From assembly GCA_046734315.1 (NCBI GenBank), contig JBKPQY010000171.1:1-11046 (forward strand): 11,046 nucleotides of DNA, read 5' to 3'. This document shows positions 1 to 6,176 of the stretch, piece after piece (position 1 is the first letter of the stretch; each line of letters starts with the position of its first letter). This stretch comes from DASXRA01 sp046734315. Lineage in GTDB: Bacteria > Actinomycetota > Actinomycetes > Mycobacteriales > Jatrophihabitantaceae. Position numbers and translations under genes: made by a program. The notes beneath the pieces are model-generated. The model saw nothing but the letters and a program-made list of their open reading frames with translations, did not search any database and was not told where the DNA came from.

Positions 1-308
1 AGTGCGTTGAGGGCCGCGGAGCCGTCGCCGTCGGTGATGACGATTTCCCGGTAAGGGTCGTACCGCGGCCCGCCCCGGCGCTCGATCAGCGCGGCGACCG
101 CTTCCTTCATTTCGTCAAGCCCGGAGAAGGGCAGGTACGAATTGGCCTCGTCGCGGCCGAGCGCCGCGCGCGTCGCCTCGACCGCGTCCGGATGCGGCGG
201 GATGTCGGTGTCGTAGTTCTCCAGGCGGAGAACCTCGGTATCCGAACCCGCCGCCTCCGCCACCCGGTCGATGCCGAAGCCGGGGATCCCCTGCAGCCGC
301 GGTACCAC
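1..308 (-). CDS. PLP-dependent aminotransferase (class I/II), 5' part; 3' end outside window
   Basis: Reading right to left from GTG at 308-306, the frame stays open for 102 codons and runs off the left edge. It begins Val-Val-Pro-Arg-Leu-Gln-Gly-Ile-Pro-Gly-Phe-Gly. It continues with the N-terminal signature of fold-type I aminotransferases: a Leu-Arg-Leu-Glu-Asn-Tyr-Asp-Thr-Asp segment (about residues 22-30), the Ala-Asn-Ser-Tyr-Leu-Pro-Phe-Ser-Gly stretch and Glu-Ile-Val-Ile-Thr-Asp-Gly-Asp-Gly-Ser before the cofactor-binding domain. Such enzymes move amino groups between amino acids and 2-oxo acids in the cytoplasm; the substrate cannot be told from this part, and the PLP lysine lies outside. 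The start is uncertain: no strong ribosome binding site precedes 308, and another in-frame GTG lies about 70 bases upstream. The other two minus-strand frames across this stretch read as low-complexity Arg/Ser shadows. Confidence 0.8.
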   Translation of the reverse strand, partial: MVPRLQGIPGFGIDRVAEAAGSDTEVLRLENYDTDIPPHPDAVEATRAALGRDEANSYLPFSGLDEMKEAVAALIERRGGPRYDPYREIVITDGDGSAALNA

Positions 309-422
309 TCGCCGACGATCCCAGCCTCGGCCTGCACCTGCAAGGCTGTGATCGTCGCACTCCCGCCGCACGGTCCGGGGGTTGTGTGGAATCGATACGA
401 CTGGTCCGGGTATTGGCTTCTG

Positions 423-434
423 ACGCCCGGGCGT
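423..434. repeat. 12-bp perfect palindrome upstream of the aminotransferase
   Basis: The bases ACGCCCGGGCGT form a self-complementary site about 115 bp upstream of the proposed aminotransferase start and about 16 bp from the terminator hairpin on the other side. It could be an operator for a dimeric regulator, but GC-rich palindromes of this size also arise by chance in such DNA. No promoter elements are convincing around it. Confidence 0.25.
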
Positions 435-449
435 TGGGCTGGTGTCCAG

Positions 450-488
450 CGTGAGGTGGACCGGCCCCGATGGCCGGTCCACCTCACG
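450..488 (-). terminator. 17-bp hairpin terminator of the secreted-protein remnant
   Basis: Bases 450-466 and 472-488 are perfectly complementary over 17 bp, with a 5-base loop (467-471). The hairpin starts 13 bases past the stop codon (503-501) of the minus-strand remnant and separates it from the aminotransferase. There is no clear U-tract on the minus strand, which is common for actinobacterial terminators. Position and stem perfection support termination. The signal has outlived most of the gene it served. Confidence 0.8.
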
Positions 489-500
489 AGTTCCTTTCGG

Positions 501-905
501 TCAGTTGTTGTTGTAGTCGTCGAGGGTGTTGGCGAGTGAGTTCATCGTCGCCGCGTCCGCCGTACTGATCGTGGCGTGCGTGGATCCGTCGAACTGATAC
601 TTGCCGGGCAGCCTCACCGCTTGGTTGATCGCGGTGGTCGCGGCGCTCGTCTTGGCCGAGCCCGCCGTGTAGTTCAGCTCAGCGGCCAGAAGTTGGGCGG
701 CCAGGTTGAACGCCGGGTCGCCGGCCTTCTTCGTGCCCCTGAGGTTCTGCTTGTTCAGCAGGTTCACGGCCTTCTGGCAGTCCTCGCGGACCGGTTGCAC
801 GGCCTTCTTGAACATTGCGAGGCGACGCTGAACGCCCACGGGATCCCGCTGCCATACGTCAAGCCGAGCTGAACGCACCGTCATGCGGCCGTCCGGATAC
901 GACAA
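501..905 (-). pseudogene. C-terminal remnant of a large secreted (surface) protein
   Basis: The 134-codon frame holds a short module: Phe-Lys-Lys-Ala-Val-Gln-Pro, then Cys-Gln-Lys-Ala-Val-Asn-Leu-Leu-Asn-Lys-Gln, Phe-Asn-Leu-Ala-Ala-Gln-Leu-Leu-Ala-Ala-Glu-Leu-Asn, ending Leu-Asp-Asp-Tyr-Asn-Asn-Asn. From memory this resembles the extreme C-terminus of large actinobacterial extracellular proteins with Ig-like or PKD repeats. Such modules usually carry two cysteines; here the second position reads Ser (Ala-Lys-Thr-Ser), leaving one unpaired Cys. There is no signal peptide, no membrane segment and no convincing start: the frame opens at a TTG at 905 only 6 bases after an in-frame TAA (914-912), which is the stop of the next gene upstream. 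I infer a 3' fragment whose long 5' part was deleted. It keeps its own strong terminator. A free-standing small protein is possible but less likely. Confidence 0.6.
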
Positions 906-911
906 GTCGTC

Positions 912-1547
912 TTAGCGCGGCGGATCCCGACCTTCCCAGAGGGCGTCGATGATGTGCTGTGGCGGATGCAACGGGCGGATGCCCTTCGGCATTGTGGTGG
1001 CCGGGCTCGGGGGCGCCGTCTCGGTTGCTGCAGGTTTGCCCCTGGGATGAACAGCGGGCGATGCCGTCGGCTGCTGCCATGCCTTCACCCGGTGTGGAGC
1101 TGTCGGCCCGCTGGCCGGCCATAGCCGGATGCGCCACTCGTCATCGGGTTTGGTTGGAGTCCAGCCGCGCGCCACGAACCCGCGTCCGGTGATCAGCACC
1201 CGGTACTCGCCCGGCGGCACCGGGACTCTGGGTCCGGTTAGGACGGTCGGGCTTTCGTAGCGGACTCCCGACTCATCGACTGGAAGCCACGCCTCGAATG
1301 CCTCCTCCCAGTCATCGAGGTCATCAGGCGGTTGGCTCTCGTGAACCTCGATCCGCAACCTCATGGCCGGGTTGTGCTGGTGCGGACTCAGGACGACCAG
1401 GAAGCCCTCGGTGCGAGCGATGCCGTCTCCTTCCAACGCCCGGTTCAGCGTCGGCATCGGATCGAAGCCCGCTTCCAGGCCGGCGGCATTGCCGGTCAGG
1501 TAGAACTGCCCGAAGTCGAGCGGGACGACCAGATCCCATACGGGCAT
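912..1547 (-). CDS. Hypothetical 211-aa protein, ComJ-like appearance
   Basis: I do not recognise this gene with certainty. The chosen start is ATG 1547-1545, with GGGAG ten bases upstream; the same frame can start at ATG 1565 or TTG 1571. The first ~130 residues look beta-rich: Trp-Asp-Leu-Val-Val-Pro-Leu-Asp-Phe-Gly-Gln-Phe-Tyr-Leu near the N-terminus, a Pro-Pro-Gly-Glu-Tyr-Arg-Val-Leu-Ile-Thr-Gly-Arg-Gly strand pair, and Asp-Glu-Trp-Arg-Ile-Arg-Leu-Trp-Pro. This layout recalls ComJ/Nin-type small proteins (in Bacillus, the inhibitor of a competence nuclease) and many uncharacterised actinobacterial proteins, but that is a resemblance from memory. The last ~60 residues are Pro/Ala/Thr-rich and probably disordered. 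There is no signal peptide or membrane helix, so it is likely cytosolic. It is divergent from the AAA+ ATPase across ~300 bp; shared regulation is possible but not shown. Confidence 0.65.
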   Translation of the reverse strand: MPVWDLVVPLDFGQFYLTGNAAGLEAGFDPMPTLNRALEGDGIARTEGFLVVLSPHQHNPAMRLRIEVHESQPPDDLDDWEEAFEAWLPVDESGVRYESPTVLTGPRVPVPPGEYRVLITGRGFVARGWTPTKPDDEWRIRLWPASGPTAPHRVKAWQQPTASPAVHPRGKPAATETAPPSPATTMPKGIRPLHPPQHIIDALWEGRDPPR

Positions 1548-1844
1548 TGGCCCACCGACTCCCATTCGCAACCGACGCTGAGGCTACTCGGCAGAGACGC
1601 ACAACGCCTCGATTGCGGTCGGACCTGCTGTAACGGGCGGCCGTCATTCGTAAGTGGGTGGGTGTGGCAGGTCGGCGCGGTCGCGAGCCGGCGTTGCGCT
1701 CGTTCCCGCAGCCCGGCCGGGCCGGGTGGCGCGGAGGGGTACCGCCTGCCGGTGTGGTGCCAGTGGTGTGTAGAGGCATCGTCCGTTGCGGCGACCGGGA
1801 TCCTCCGGAAGGCTGCCGGATGCGGTACGACGGGAGGCGAGACC
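1548..1844. promoter_or_regulatory. Divergent intergenic region (297 bp) between the ComJ-like gene and the AAA+ ATPase
   Basis: This gap must hold the start signals for two oppositely directed genes. The clearest element is GGGAGG at 1832-1837, seven bases before the TTG start of the ATPase. A GC-rich near-palindrome lies around 1711-1725. I could not identify convincing -35/-10 pairs for either direction. An open plus-strand frame crosses the whole gap and continues into the ATPase, but its codon use is poor and it overlaps the opposite gene. Confidence 0.5.
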
Positions 1845-3404
1845 TTGGAGGGTTTTGACGAGGACGAGCTTGTCCACGCGGCGCGGCTGTGGCGTGTGCT
1901 GTTGGACCGGTTCCTGGGCGACGTCGAGGCGAGCTGGACGGGCGAGCCCACGCTGGTGGATAAGGTCGAGCAACATCTTGGGGCCAATCCGCTGAGCCTG
2001 CCCGTCGTGACGGAGCGCTGGGCGCCGCACGAGCATGCCGATGTTCAGCTCGCCCTCGAGCGCTGGCTCGACACAAGCGACGGCACCGTGGAGATCATCG
2101 GGACGCCTCACCATGCCCGCCGACACCAGACGTTCCCGGAGATGCTCCAGTTCGCCCGCCGTGACGTCGGCTTCGTCGTCGGCCCACCCGACTGGGTCCA
2201 CCTCCCAGTGTCGCCAGACAACACCCACCCGTGCGTCTCCTTCGGCGCTTTTCTCGTGACGGGCACACCGCCGCTCGCGATCCTGCTGCGCGGTCCCGAT
2301 CCGCAGACCGGTAATCCGTTCGTGCAGCTGGAGATCGTCACCGCCGACGCCGAGGTCGCGCGCAGCCTGGTCGGCGAGCTACGGCGGCTCGCGATCGAGC
2401 TCTCGCCGGTTCGCGGGCAGATCGTCACGCTCGCGCCACCGGAGCGTCCCGGTGGCAGCCCGATCGCGTTTCTTCGCCGTCCCCGCTTGGTCCGCGAGCA
2501 ACTTGTGCTGCCGGAGGAGACGCTCACGGCGGTCGAGCGTCAAGTACTCGAGGTCGCCGCGCTCCGCAGCCGACTCCGTGATGCCGCGCAGCACCTCAAG
2601 CGTGGGCTGTTGCTCTACGGCCCGCCTGGCACGGGCAAGACGCACACCGTCCGCTACCTGCTCGGGCGGCTCGAGGGTGTGACCGCGGTCGTGCTGTCCG
2701 GTGTCGCGCTGCACGAAGTCTCGGCTGCGTGCGAGCTGGCGAAGCGCCACCAGCCCTCGGTTGTCATCCTCGAAGACGTCGACCTGGTTGCCGGCGACCG
2801 CAGCTTCGGCCCGCCCGGCAGCAATCCGCTGCTGTTTGAGGTCCTCAATCAGCTCGACGGCCTCGGTGACGATGTCGACGTGGTGTTCATCCTCACCACC
2901 AACCGGGTTGAGGTGCTCGAGCGCGCACTCGCCGAGCGCCCCGGCCGCGTCGACGAGGCCGTCGAGATCGGCGCACCGGACGGCGCGGGTCGCGAGCGGC
3001 TGCTGCGGCTGTACGGCGCCGGCGCCGGGCTCGGAGGTCTAGACCTCACCGCGACAGTGGCGGCGACGGAGGGGCTGACCGCGACGTTCCTCCGTGAGAT
3101 CACCCGCCGCGCAGTCGTCGCGGCCGCGCTCGCACGCCCGGACGAGACACCGATCCGGGTGCAGCAGGGCGACCTCGAGTCCGCGGTGGCGCAGCTGCAG
3201 ACCAGCCGCGCGCAGCTCACCCGAGCGCTGCTCGGCCAGGACCGCGGAATCACCGAGCCACCCGGCCCCTACATCGAGCACGGCATGCAAGGCTTCGTCG
3301 CGTCCGCCGGGCCCTACCACCGATTCCCCAGTCCCGGGATCGCTCCCATCCAAGACGACGCTGAGCCCACGCCGATCCCTCCTGGCTGGGAAGACGACGA
3401 CTGA
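1845..3404 (+). CDS. AAA+ ATPase, 519 aa, with BCS1-like Walker B and unrecognised N-terminal domain
   Basis: The start is TTG at 1845, seven bases after a strong GGGAGG; the upstream open frame is not coding-like. Residues 1-~225 form an unrecognised domain, probably specific for a partner or substrate. The single AAA module follows: Walker A Gly-Pro-Pro-Gly-Thr-Gly-Lys-Thr at 259-266, Walker B Val-Val-Ile-Leu-Glu-Asp at 306-311, sensor-1 Thr-Thr-Asn ending at Asn353, and second-region-of-homology arginines Arg365 and Arg368 in Glu-Arg-Pro-Gly-Arg. Glu-Asp in Walker B instead of the usual Asp-Glu recalls mitochondrial BCS1. A helical lid follows to ~470, then a Pro/Gly-rich tail ending Glu-Asp-Asp-Asp. 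No peptidase motif (HEXXH) or second ATPase module is present, and I see no aromatic-Gly pore loop. It should hydrolyse ATP as a hexameric remodelling ATPase in the cytosol; its substrate is unknown. All motifs are intact. It is confidently an AAA+ ATPase, but its role is open. Confidence 0.92.
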   Translation: MEGFDEDELVHAARLWRVLLDRFLGDVEASWTGEPTLVDKVEQHLGANPLSLPVVTERWAPHEHADVQLALERWLDTSDGTVEIIGTPHHARRHQTFPEMLQFARRDVGFVVGPPDWVHLPVSPDNTHPCVSFGAFLVTGTPPLAILLRGPDPQTGNPFVQLEIVTADAEVARSLVGELRRLAIELSPVRGQIVTLAPPERPGGSPIAFLRRPRLVREQLVLPEETLTAVERQVLEVAALRSRLRDAAQHLKRGLLLYGPPGTGKTHTVRYLLGRLEGVTAVVLSGVALHEVSAACELAKRHQPSVVILEDVDLVAGDRSFGPPGSNPLLFEVLNQLDGLGDDVDVVFILTTNRVEVLERALAERPGRVDEAVEIGAPDGAGRERLLRLYGAGAGLGGLDLTATVAATEGLTATFLREITRRAVVAAALARPDETPIRVQQGDLESAVAQLQTSRAQLTRALLGQDRGITEPPGPYIEHGMQGFVASAGPYHRFPSPGIAPIQDDAEPTPIPPGWEDDD

Positions 3405-3488
3405 ACACCCGCCGAAGGCTGACCGCCCGCAGCTCCCGCCGAGCGAGCGCGCTACTGCCGAGGGCGCGTGAATGAGCTGATCTCCGGT

Positions 3489-3958
3489 TCAGGAAGCGAT
3501 GATCAGAGTGTCTCGCCAATTGCGGAACACGTAGCGGTGGACCGACTTCAGGCCCACGTCCACACCCGGCGTCGCGAGCCGGCGCGTCCCGGACGCATGG
3601 TGACGTGCGCGGTTCGAGTGACCGTGGTTCCGCCCGACGGCGTCGACGAGAGCTCGAACTGCTCCTCAACCGCCGCACAGACGTGGCGTTGACACAGGTC
3701 CGTCCCGACCATCCGGAAGACCAGTCGATGTGGTGGCTCCCAGAGCGTTATCTCCTGCTGCACGGAGCCCTCTATCGCCATGCATTCTCGCGATGCACCG
3801 GCCTCGCCGGCACCATCGGGCAGACGACATTGCACAGGTCGTGGAGTACCCAGGCAGAACACAGGGCAGCGGTGCGGCAAGGTCATTTGTGAATCACATA
3901 GCAGCGGCCAGACAGCGGCGGCGGGGGCTGGGAAATCAATCTCACTCGTGACCCGCAT
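3489..3958 (-). pseudogene. SRPBCC (START-like/polyketide-cyclase fold) protein, frameshifted near the 3' end
   Basis: ATG at 3958 has GAGGAAGG eight bases upstream, an excellent ribosome binding site. The first ~120 residues are a typical SRPBCC protein: an N-terminal strand with Ile-Asp-Phe-Pro-Ala-Pro, then Ala-Ala-Val-Trp-Pro-Leu-Leu, a central Glu-Ile-Thr-Leu-Trp-Glu-Pro-Pro-His-Arg-Leu-Val-Phe-Arg-Met strand and Gly-Thr-Thr-Val-Thr-Arg-Thr-Ala. These proteins bind hydrophobic ligands in a cavity. In this frame translation stops at 3548 after an Arg-rich tail (136 aa). A neighbouring frame carries the expected ending, Lys-Ser-Val-His-Arg-Tyr-Val-Phe-Arg-Asn-Trp-Arg, with TGA at 3491-3489. 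The shift lies between about 3560 and 3598 and fits loss of one base. Either the gene is damaged in its last helix or the base is a sequencing error. It is convergent with the ATPase gene. Confidence 0.7.
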
Positions 3959-4004
3959 GCCAATCGCCTTCCTCGGATACGCGCACCCCGTAAGGTGCGG
4001 GGCA

Positions 4005-4044
4005 GGCACGTCCTCATGTGCCGCGTTGGGTGCGCGGACGTGCC
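4005..4044 (-). terminator. 9-bp inverted repeat downstream of the amidohydrolase remnant
   Basis: GGCACGTCC (4005-4013) and GGACGTGCC (4036-4044) are perfect complements separated by 22 bases. The pair lies ~58 bases past the stop codon of the minus-strand amidohydrolase remnant and ~46 bases before the SRPBCC start. It fits an old terminator, but the loop is long and it could equally be an operator for the SRPBCC gene. Confidence 0.4.
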
Positions 4045-4101
4045 GATGAGCGGGGTGAACAGTGGATCGTGTGTGACGCTCGCCGAGACCCTGTGGTGAC
4101 C

Positions 4102-4463
4102 TTACCTAGTAGTGATAGCGACGCCCTGCAGCAGTACGGCATGCGGCCGGTGCAGCGCGGTGATGTCGGTTTCGAGTTCGCCGTGGCCACGGCCTCCGCC
4201 GCGGACAGTCCCGCGGTGATCAGCTCTGCCACGGCGTGCGGAAGTGTTCCGTGCTGCTTGGCCGGGCCGATACCGGAGTCGACCCCGGACACCAGGCGCA
4301 CGCCTGCCTGGTGCAAACGGCCGACGAAGTCCCGCCTGTCCTGCAGCATCTGTTCGGCGGTCAAGCCCGTGCGGGCCAGCATCGCCTTGAGCGCGGGCGG
4401 CGGCTGGTTCATCAGACGCGGGTCCACGCCGATGGTGGGGCCATACGGCAAGCCCTGGATCAT
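4102..4463 (-). pseudogene. Amidohydrolase remnant: C-terminal part with internal deletion
   Basis: From 4463 down, one frame encodes a recognisable C-terminal segment of a metal-dependent amidohydrolase: Pro-Thr-Ile-Gly-Val-Asp-Pro, then Gly-Val-Arg-Leu-Val-Ser-Gly-Val-Asp-Ser-Gly-Ile-Gly-Pro-Ala-Lys, where the Asp is the family's metal/proton-shuttle residue. After it comes His-Ala-Val-Ala-Glu-Leu-Ile-Thr-Ala-Gly-Leu-Ser-Ala-Ala-Glu-Ala-Val-Ala-Thr-Ala. At about 4178-4190 this stops being homologous, and a second frame picks up Glu-Leu-Glu-Thr-Asp-Ile-Thr-Ala-Leu-His-Arg-Pro, the usual end of the family, to a TAA at 4104-4102. About 30-40 residues normally between these parts (covering Arg-Lys-Gly-Arg-Leu-Ala-Pro-Gly-like sequence) are missing. 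The N-terminal two thirds with the His-x-His metal site are also missing, and an in-frame TAG lies just upstream of 4463. It cannot be functional. Confidence 0.75.
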
Positions 4464-4710
4464 CGATAGCTACGGCCACATTTACCACTTCAATGGCTAA
4501 CGAACGCGAGTGGAGCGGCACACACGGTCTGATCGGCGCGGATAACACGCACTCGGCCGTGGGCGGCTTGCCACGCGGAACGACGGGTAGGGCGCGTCAG
4601 CGTGAACATCCGGAATTGCTGGTGATGGTGCATCCGATCGTGCCGAAAGTCGCGCGCTCGTGTTGTGCATGTCATGCAGCCGGTCGTATGAAGAATCCGC
4701 GGATGACTGG

Positions 4711-4734
4711 TTGGCGTTCGGTGCCGAACGCCAA
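4711..4734. repeat. Near-perfect 24-bp palindrome (11-bp arms)
   Basis: TTGGCGTTCGG (4711-4721) and CCGAACGCCAA (4724-4734) are perfect complements with only TG between them. Such a tight two-fold symmetric site fits a dimeric repressor operator better than a hairpin, since a two-base loop is strained; with a wider loop it could still fold in RNA. It lies 155 bp before the acetyltransferase start and inside no gene. Confidence 0.5.
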
Positions 4735-4877
4735 TTCCGGGTCTGCAGGTGGCCTGGTAGTGCAGCAGCGGTCGCGGGGTTATCGCGCCGTGGGTCGTGT
4801 GTAGCGGGTGTCGGTCTCGGGTCAGAGTCATGGCCATCTGGCGGGGCCGGGCGCGGCGCTGCGGGGCGCTGCAGGCC

Positions 4878-4883
4878 GATAAT
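4878..4883 (+). promoter_or_regulatory. Possible -10 element giving a leaderless acetyltransferase mRNA
   Basis: GATAAT ends six bases before the proposed ATG at 4890. A -10 hexamer at this distance would place transcription initiation at or next to the A of ATG. No ribosome binding site at normal spacing precedes this ATG, which agrees with a leaderless message, common in Actinobacteria. No good -35 hexamer is seen 17 bases upstream, so the call is tentative. Confidence 0.35.
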
Positions 4884-4889
4884 CACAGG

Positions 4890-5528
4890 ATGCGCGTCGA
4901 GGTCCATCCGCTGACAGCCGCTACCTGGGATGACTTGGAGCGCCTGTTCGGGCAGCCCGGAGGCGGCATCGTGCGCGGCTGCTGGTGCATGTATTACCGG
5001 CTGACCGGGCCGGAGACGCGCGGCCGAACCAAGGAGCAGAACAAGGACGCGCTGCACCGATTGGCAGCCTCTGCCCGTGCTCCGGGCCTGGTGGGGTACG
5101 TGGAGGATCGCCCCGTTGGGTGGATCAGCCTCGGCCCGCGCGCGGACTACCGAAGACTCGCGCGCTCGCCGATCATGAAGCCGGTCGACGACGCTGAGGT
5201 CTGGTCGATCATCTGCACGTACGTCGTGAAGCCCTTACGAGGCAAGGGGATCCAGCATCAGATGCTGGCTGGCGCCATCGACTACGCCCGCGGCCAGGCG
5301 GTTCGCCTGCTTGAGGCGTACCCGATCGACAAAGACCAGCCGAGCCATCCGGACTTCATGTTCTTCGGCTCGCGCGCCCTCTATGAGCGTGCCGAGTTCC
5401 GCGAGGTCGAGCGGCGTTCGCCGACGCGCGTGGTGATGCGCCGCGCACTTTCACCCAGCCGGCGGAGCGGCTCTGCCTCACGTGGCAACGCCGAACGCCG
5501 AGCGGGTAGCCGGTCGCGAGCACACTGA
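4890..5528 (+). CDS. GNAT family N-acetyltransferase, 212 aa
   Basis: A GNAT enzyme transfers an acetyl group from acetyl-CoA to an amine; the substrate is unknown. The N-terminal part has Gly-Gly-Gly-Ile-Val-Arg-Gly-Cys-Trp-Cys-Met-Tyr-Tyr (residues 24-36), typical of a soluble GNAT subgroup with a Cys-Trp-Cys motif. Then come Pro-Val-Gly-Trp-Ile-Ser-Leu-Gly (75-82), the central strand Ile-Cys-Thr-Tyr-Val-Val, and the CoA pyrophosphate loop Arg-Gly-Lys-Gly-Ile (117-121). Phe-Gly-Ser-Arg-Ala-Leu-Tyr-Glu-Arg-Ala-Glu-Phe follows near 159-170, as expected for the last helix. ATG 4890 is chosen because homology starts there; the open frame extends upstream without family signal. After Val-Met-Arg-Arg-Ala-Leu, where relatives usually end, there is a Ser/Arg-rich tail of ~25 residues, perhaps because the old stop was lost. 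It is convergent with the VOC gene. Confidence 0.88.
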   Translation: MRVEVHPLTAATWDDLERLFGQPGGGIVRGCWCMYYRLTGPETRGRTKEQNKDALHRLAASARAPGLVGYVEDRPVGWISLGPRADYRRLARSPIMKPVDDAEVWSIICTYVVKPLRGKGIQHQMLAGAIDYARGQAVRLLEAYPIDKDQPSHPDFMFFGSRALYERAEFREVERRSPTRVVMRRALSPSRRSGSASRGNAERRAGSRSRAH

Positions 5529-5651
5529 TCAGTTACGCATGTATCGGTGCGTGAAGCACACGGTGTTGATCAGGTCCGCCGGGGTCGTTATGCGTGCTGT
5601 CGCTCGGCGTGCGCTGATGCCCGTGCTTACCTGCGGGTTCGGCGGGACGGG

Positions 5652-6092
5652 TCAGCCGACTTGCTCGGCGAGGGTGACGATGATCCCCTCTGGCCCGCGC
5701 ACGGAGGCCATGCGCCAGACGTGCTCGTACTCGCCGATGCCGCCGACCAGGCCGTAGCCGTCCTTTGCCAGCCGTTCGATGATCGCCTGCAGGTCATCCA
5801 CCTCGAATGACACGCTGCGCAGCCCCAGTTCGTTGGCCATGGCAGCGGGCGATCCCGGTTCGTGGTTGGGCCGGATGAAGCTCGCCAGCTCTAGCCCGGC
5901 GCCTCCGTCGGGCGGCCGCAGCATGAGGAGCTCGGTACGCGAGTCCGGTATGCCAATGACGGTGTCCAGGAACTCGCCCTCCAGGAACGTGCGGCCCTCG
6001 ACCTCGAAACCGAGCTCGACAAAGAACGCCGACACCGTGTCGAGGTCGGCGACCGTGATGCCGACGTGGTCGAAGCGTCGAATACGCGACAT
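5652..6092 (-). CDS. VOC superfamily (glyoxalase/bleomycin-resistance fold) protein, 146 aa
   Basis: Start ATG 6092-6090 follows AAGGTG at six bases; an in-frame ATG 27 bases earlier adds nine residues without family support. The two beta-alpha-beta-beta-beta modules are clear. The first opens Phe-Asp-His-Val-Gly-Ile-Thr-Val-Ala-Asp-Leu-Asp (His9 the likely first metal ligand) and holds Gly-Leu-Glu-Leu-Ala-Ser-Phe (Glu68). The second opens Leu-Arg-Ser-Val-Ser-Phe-Glu-Val-Asp-Asp-Leu and ends Gly-Pro-Glu-Gly-Ile-Ile-Val-Thr-Leu-Ala-Glu (Glu143). The His usual at the start of the second module is replaced by Ser/Val, so metal binding may be altered. Members include lyases, dioxygenases and drug-binding resistance proteins; the substrate cannot be assigned. 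The length is normal and the frame intact. It is a soluble cytosolic protein with no clear operon partner. Confidence 0.88.
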   Translation of the reverse strand: MSRIRRFDHVGITVADLDTVSAFFVELGFEVEGRTFLEGEFLDTVIGIPDSRTELLMLRPPDGGAGLELASFIRPNHEPGSPAAMANELGLRSVSFEVDDLQAIIERLAKDGYGLVGGIGEYEHVWRMASVRGPEGIIVTLAEQVG

Positions 6093-6176
6093 GCAATGCA
6101 CCTTATCGCGCCGATTCATCGGTTCTTGAGCAACGATGGGTCATTGCAGCCGCTGGGAGCGAGCGTTTGTGCAGCG

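Larger units (their letters stand above)
4464..4889. other. Gap of 426 bp without a recognisable gene
   Basis: Open frames across this stretch have no family signature. A His-rich minus-strand frame looks like compositional noise. The notable content is the 24-bp inverted repeat at 4711-4734 and a possible promoter at the right end before the acetyltransferase. The left end abuts the truncated side of the amidohydrolase remnant, so it may hold a deletion scar. Confidence 0.5.

Noticed and set aside
107..487. 126-codon minus frame over the aminotransferase and terminator
   Set aside because: It reads through the terminator hairpin and the aminotransferase in the wrong frame; the third frame has the family signature.
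1332..1844. Plus-strand upstream extension of the ATPase frame (171 codons)
   Set aside because: It overlaps the opposite ComJ-like gene, has poor codon use and no motif, and a strong ribosome binding site precedes TTG 1845.
1324..2228. Long minus-strand frames opposite the ATPase start and the divergent gap
   Set aside because: Arg/Pro/Ser-rich shadows without motifs; the plus strand carries the clear protein family.
2108..3678. Further minus-strand frames opposite the ATPase
   Set aside because: Low-complexity Ser/Arg translations mirroring the GC-rich coding strand.
4490..5057. His- and Pro-rich minus frames upstream of the acetyltransferase
   Set aside because: No family, no ribosome binding site, and overlap with the palindrome and the acetyltransferase gene.
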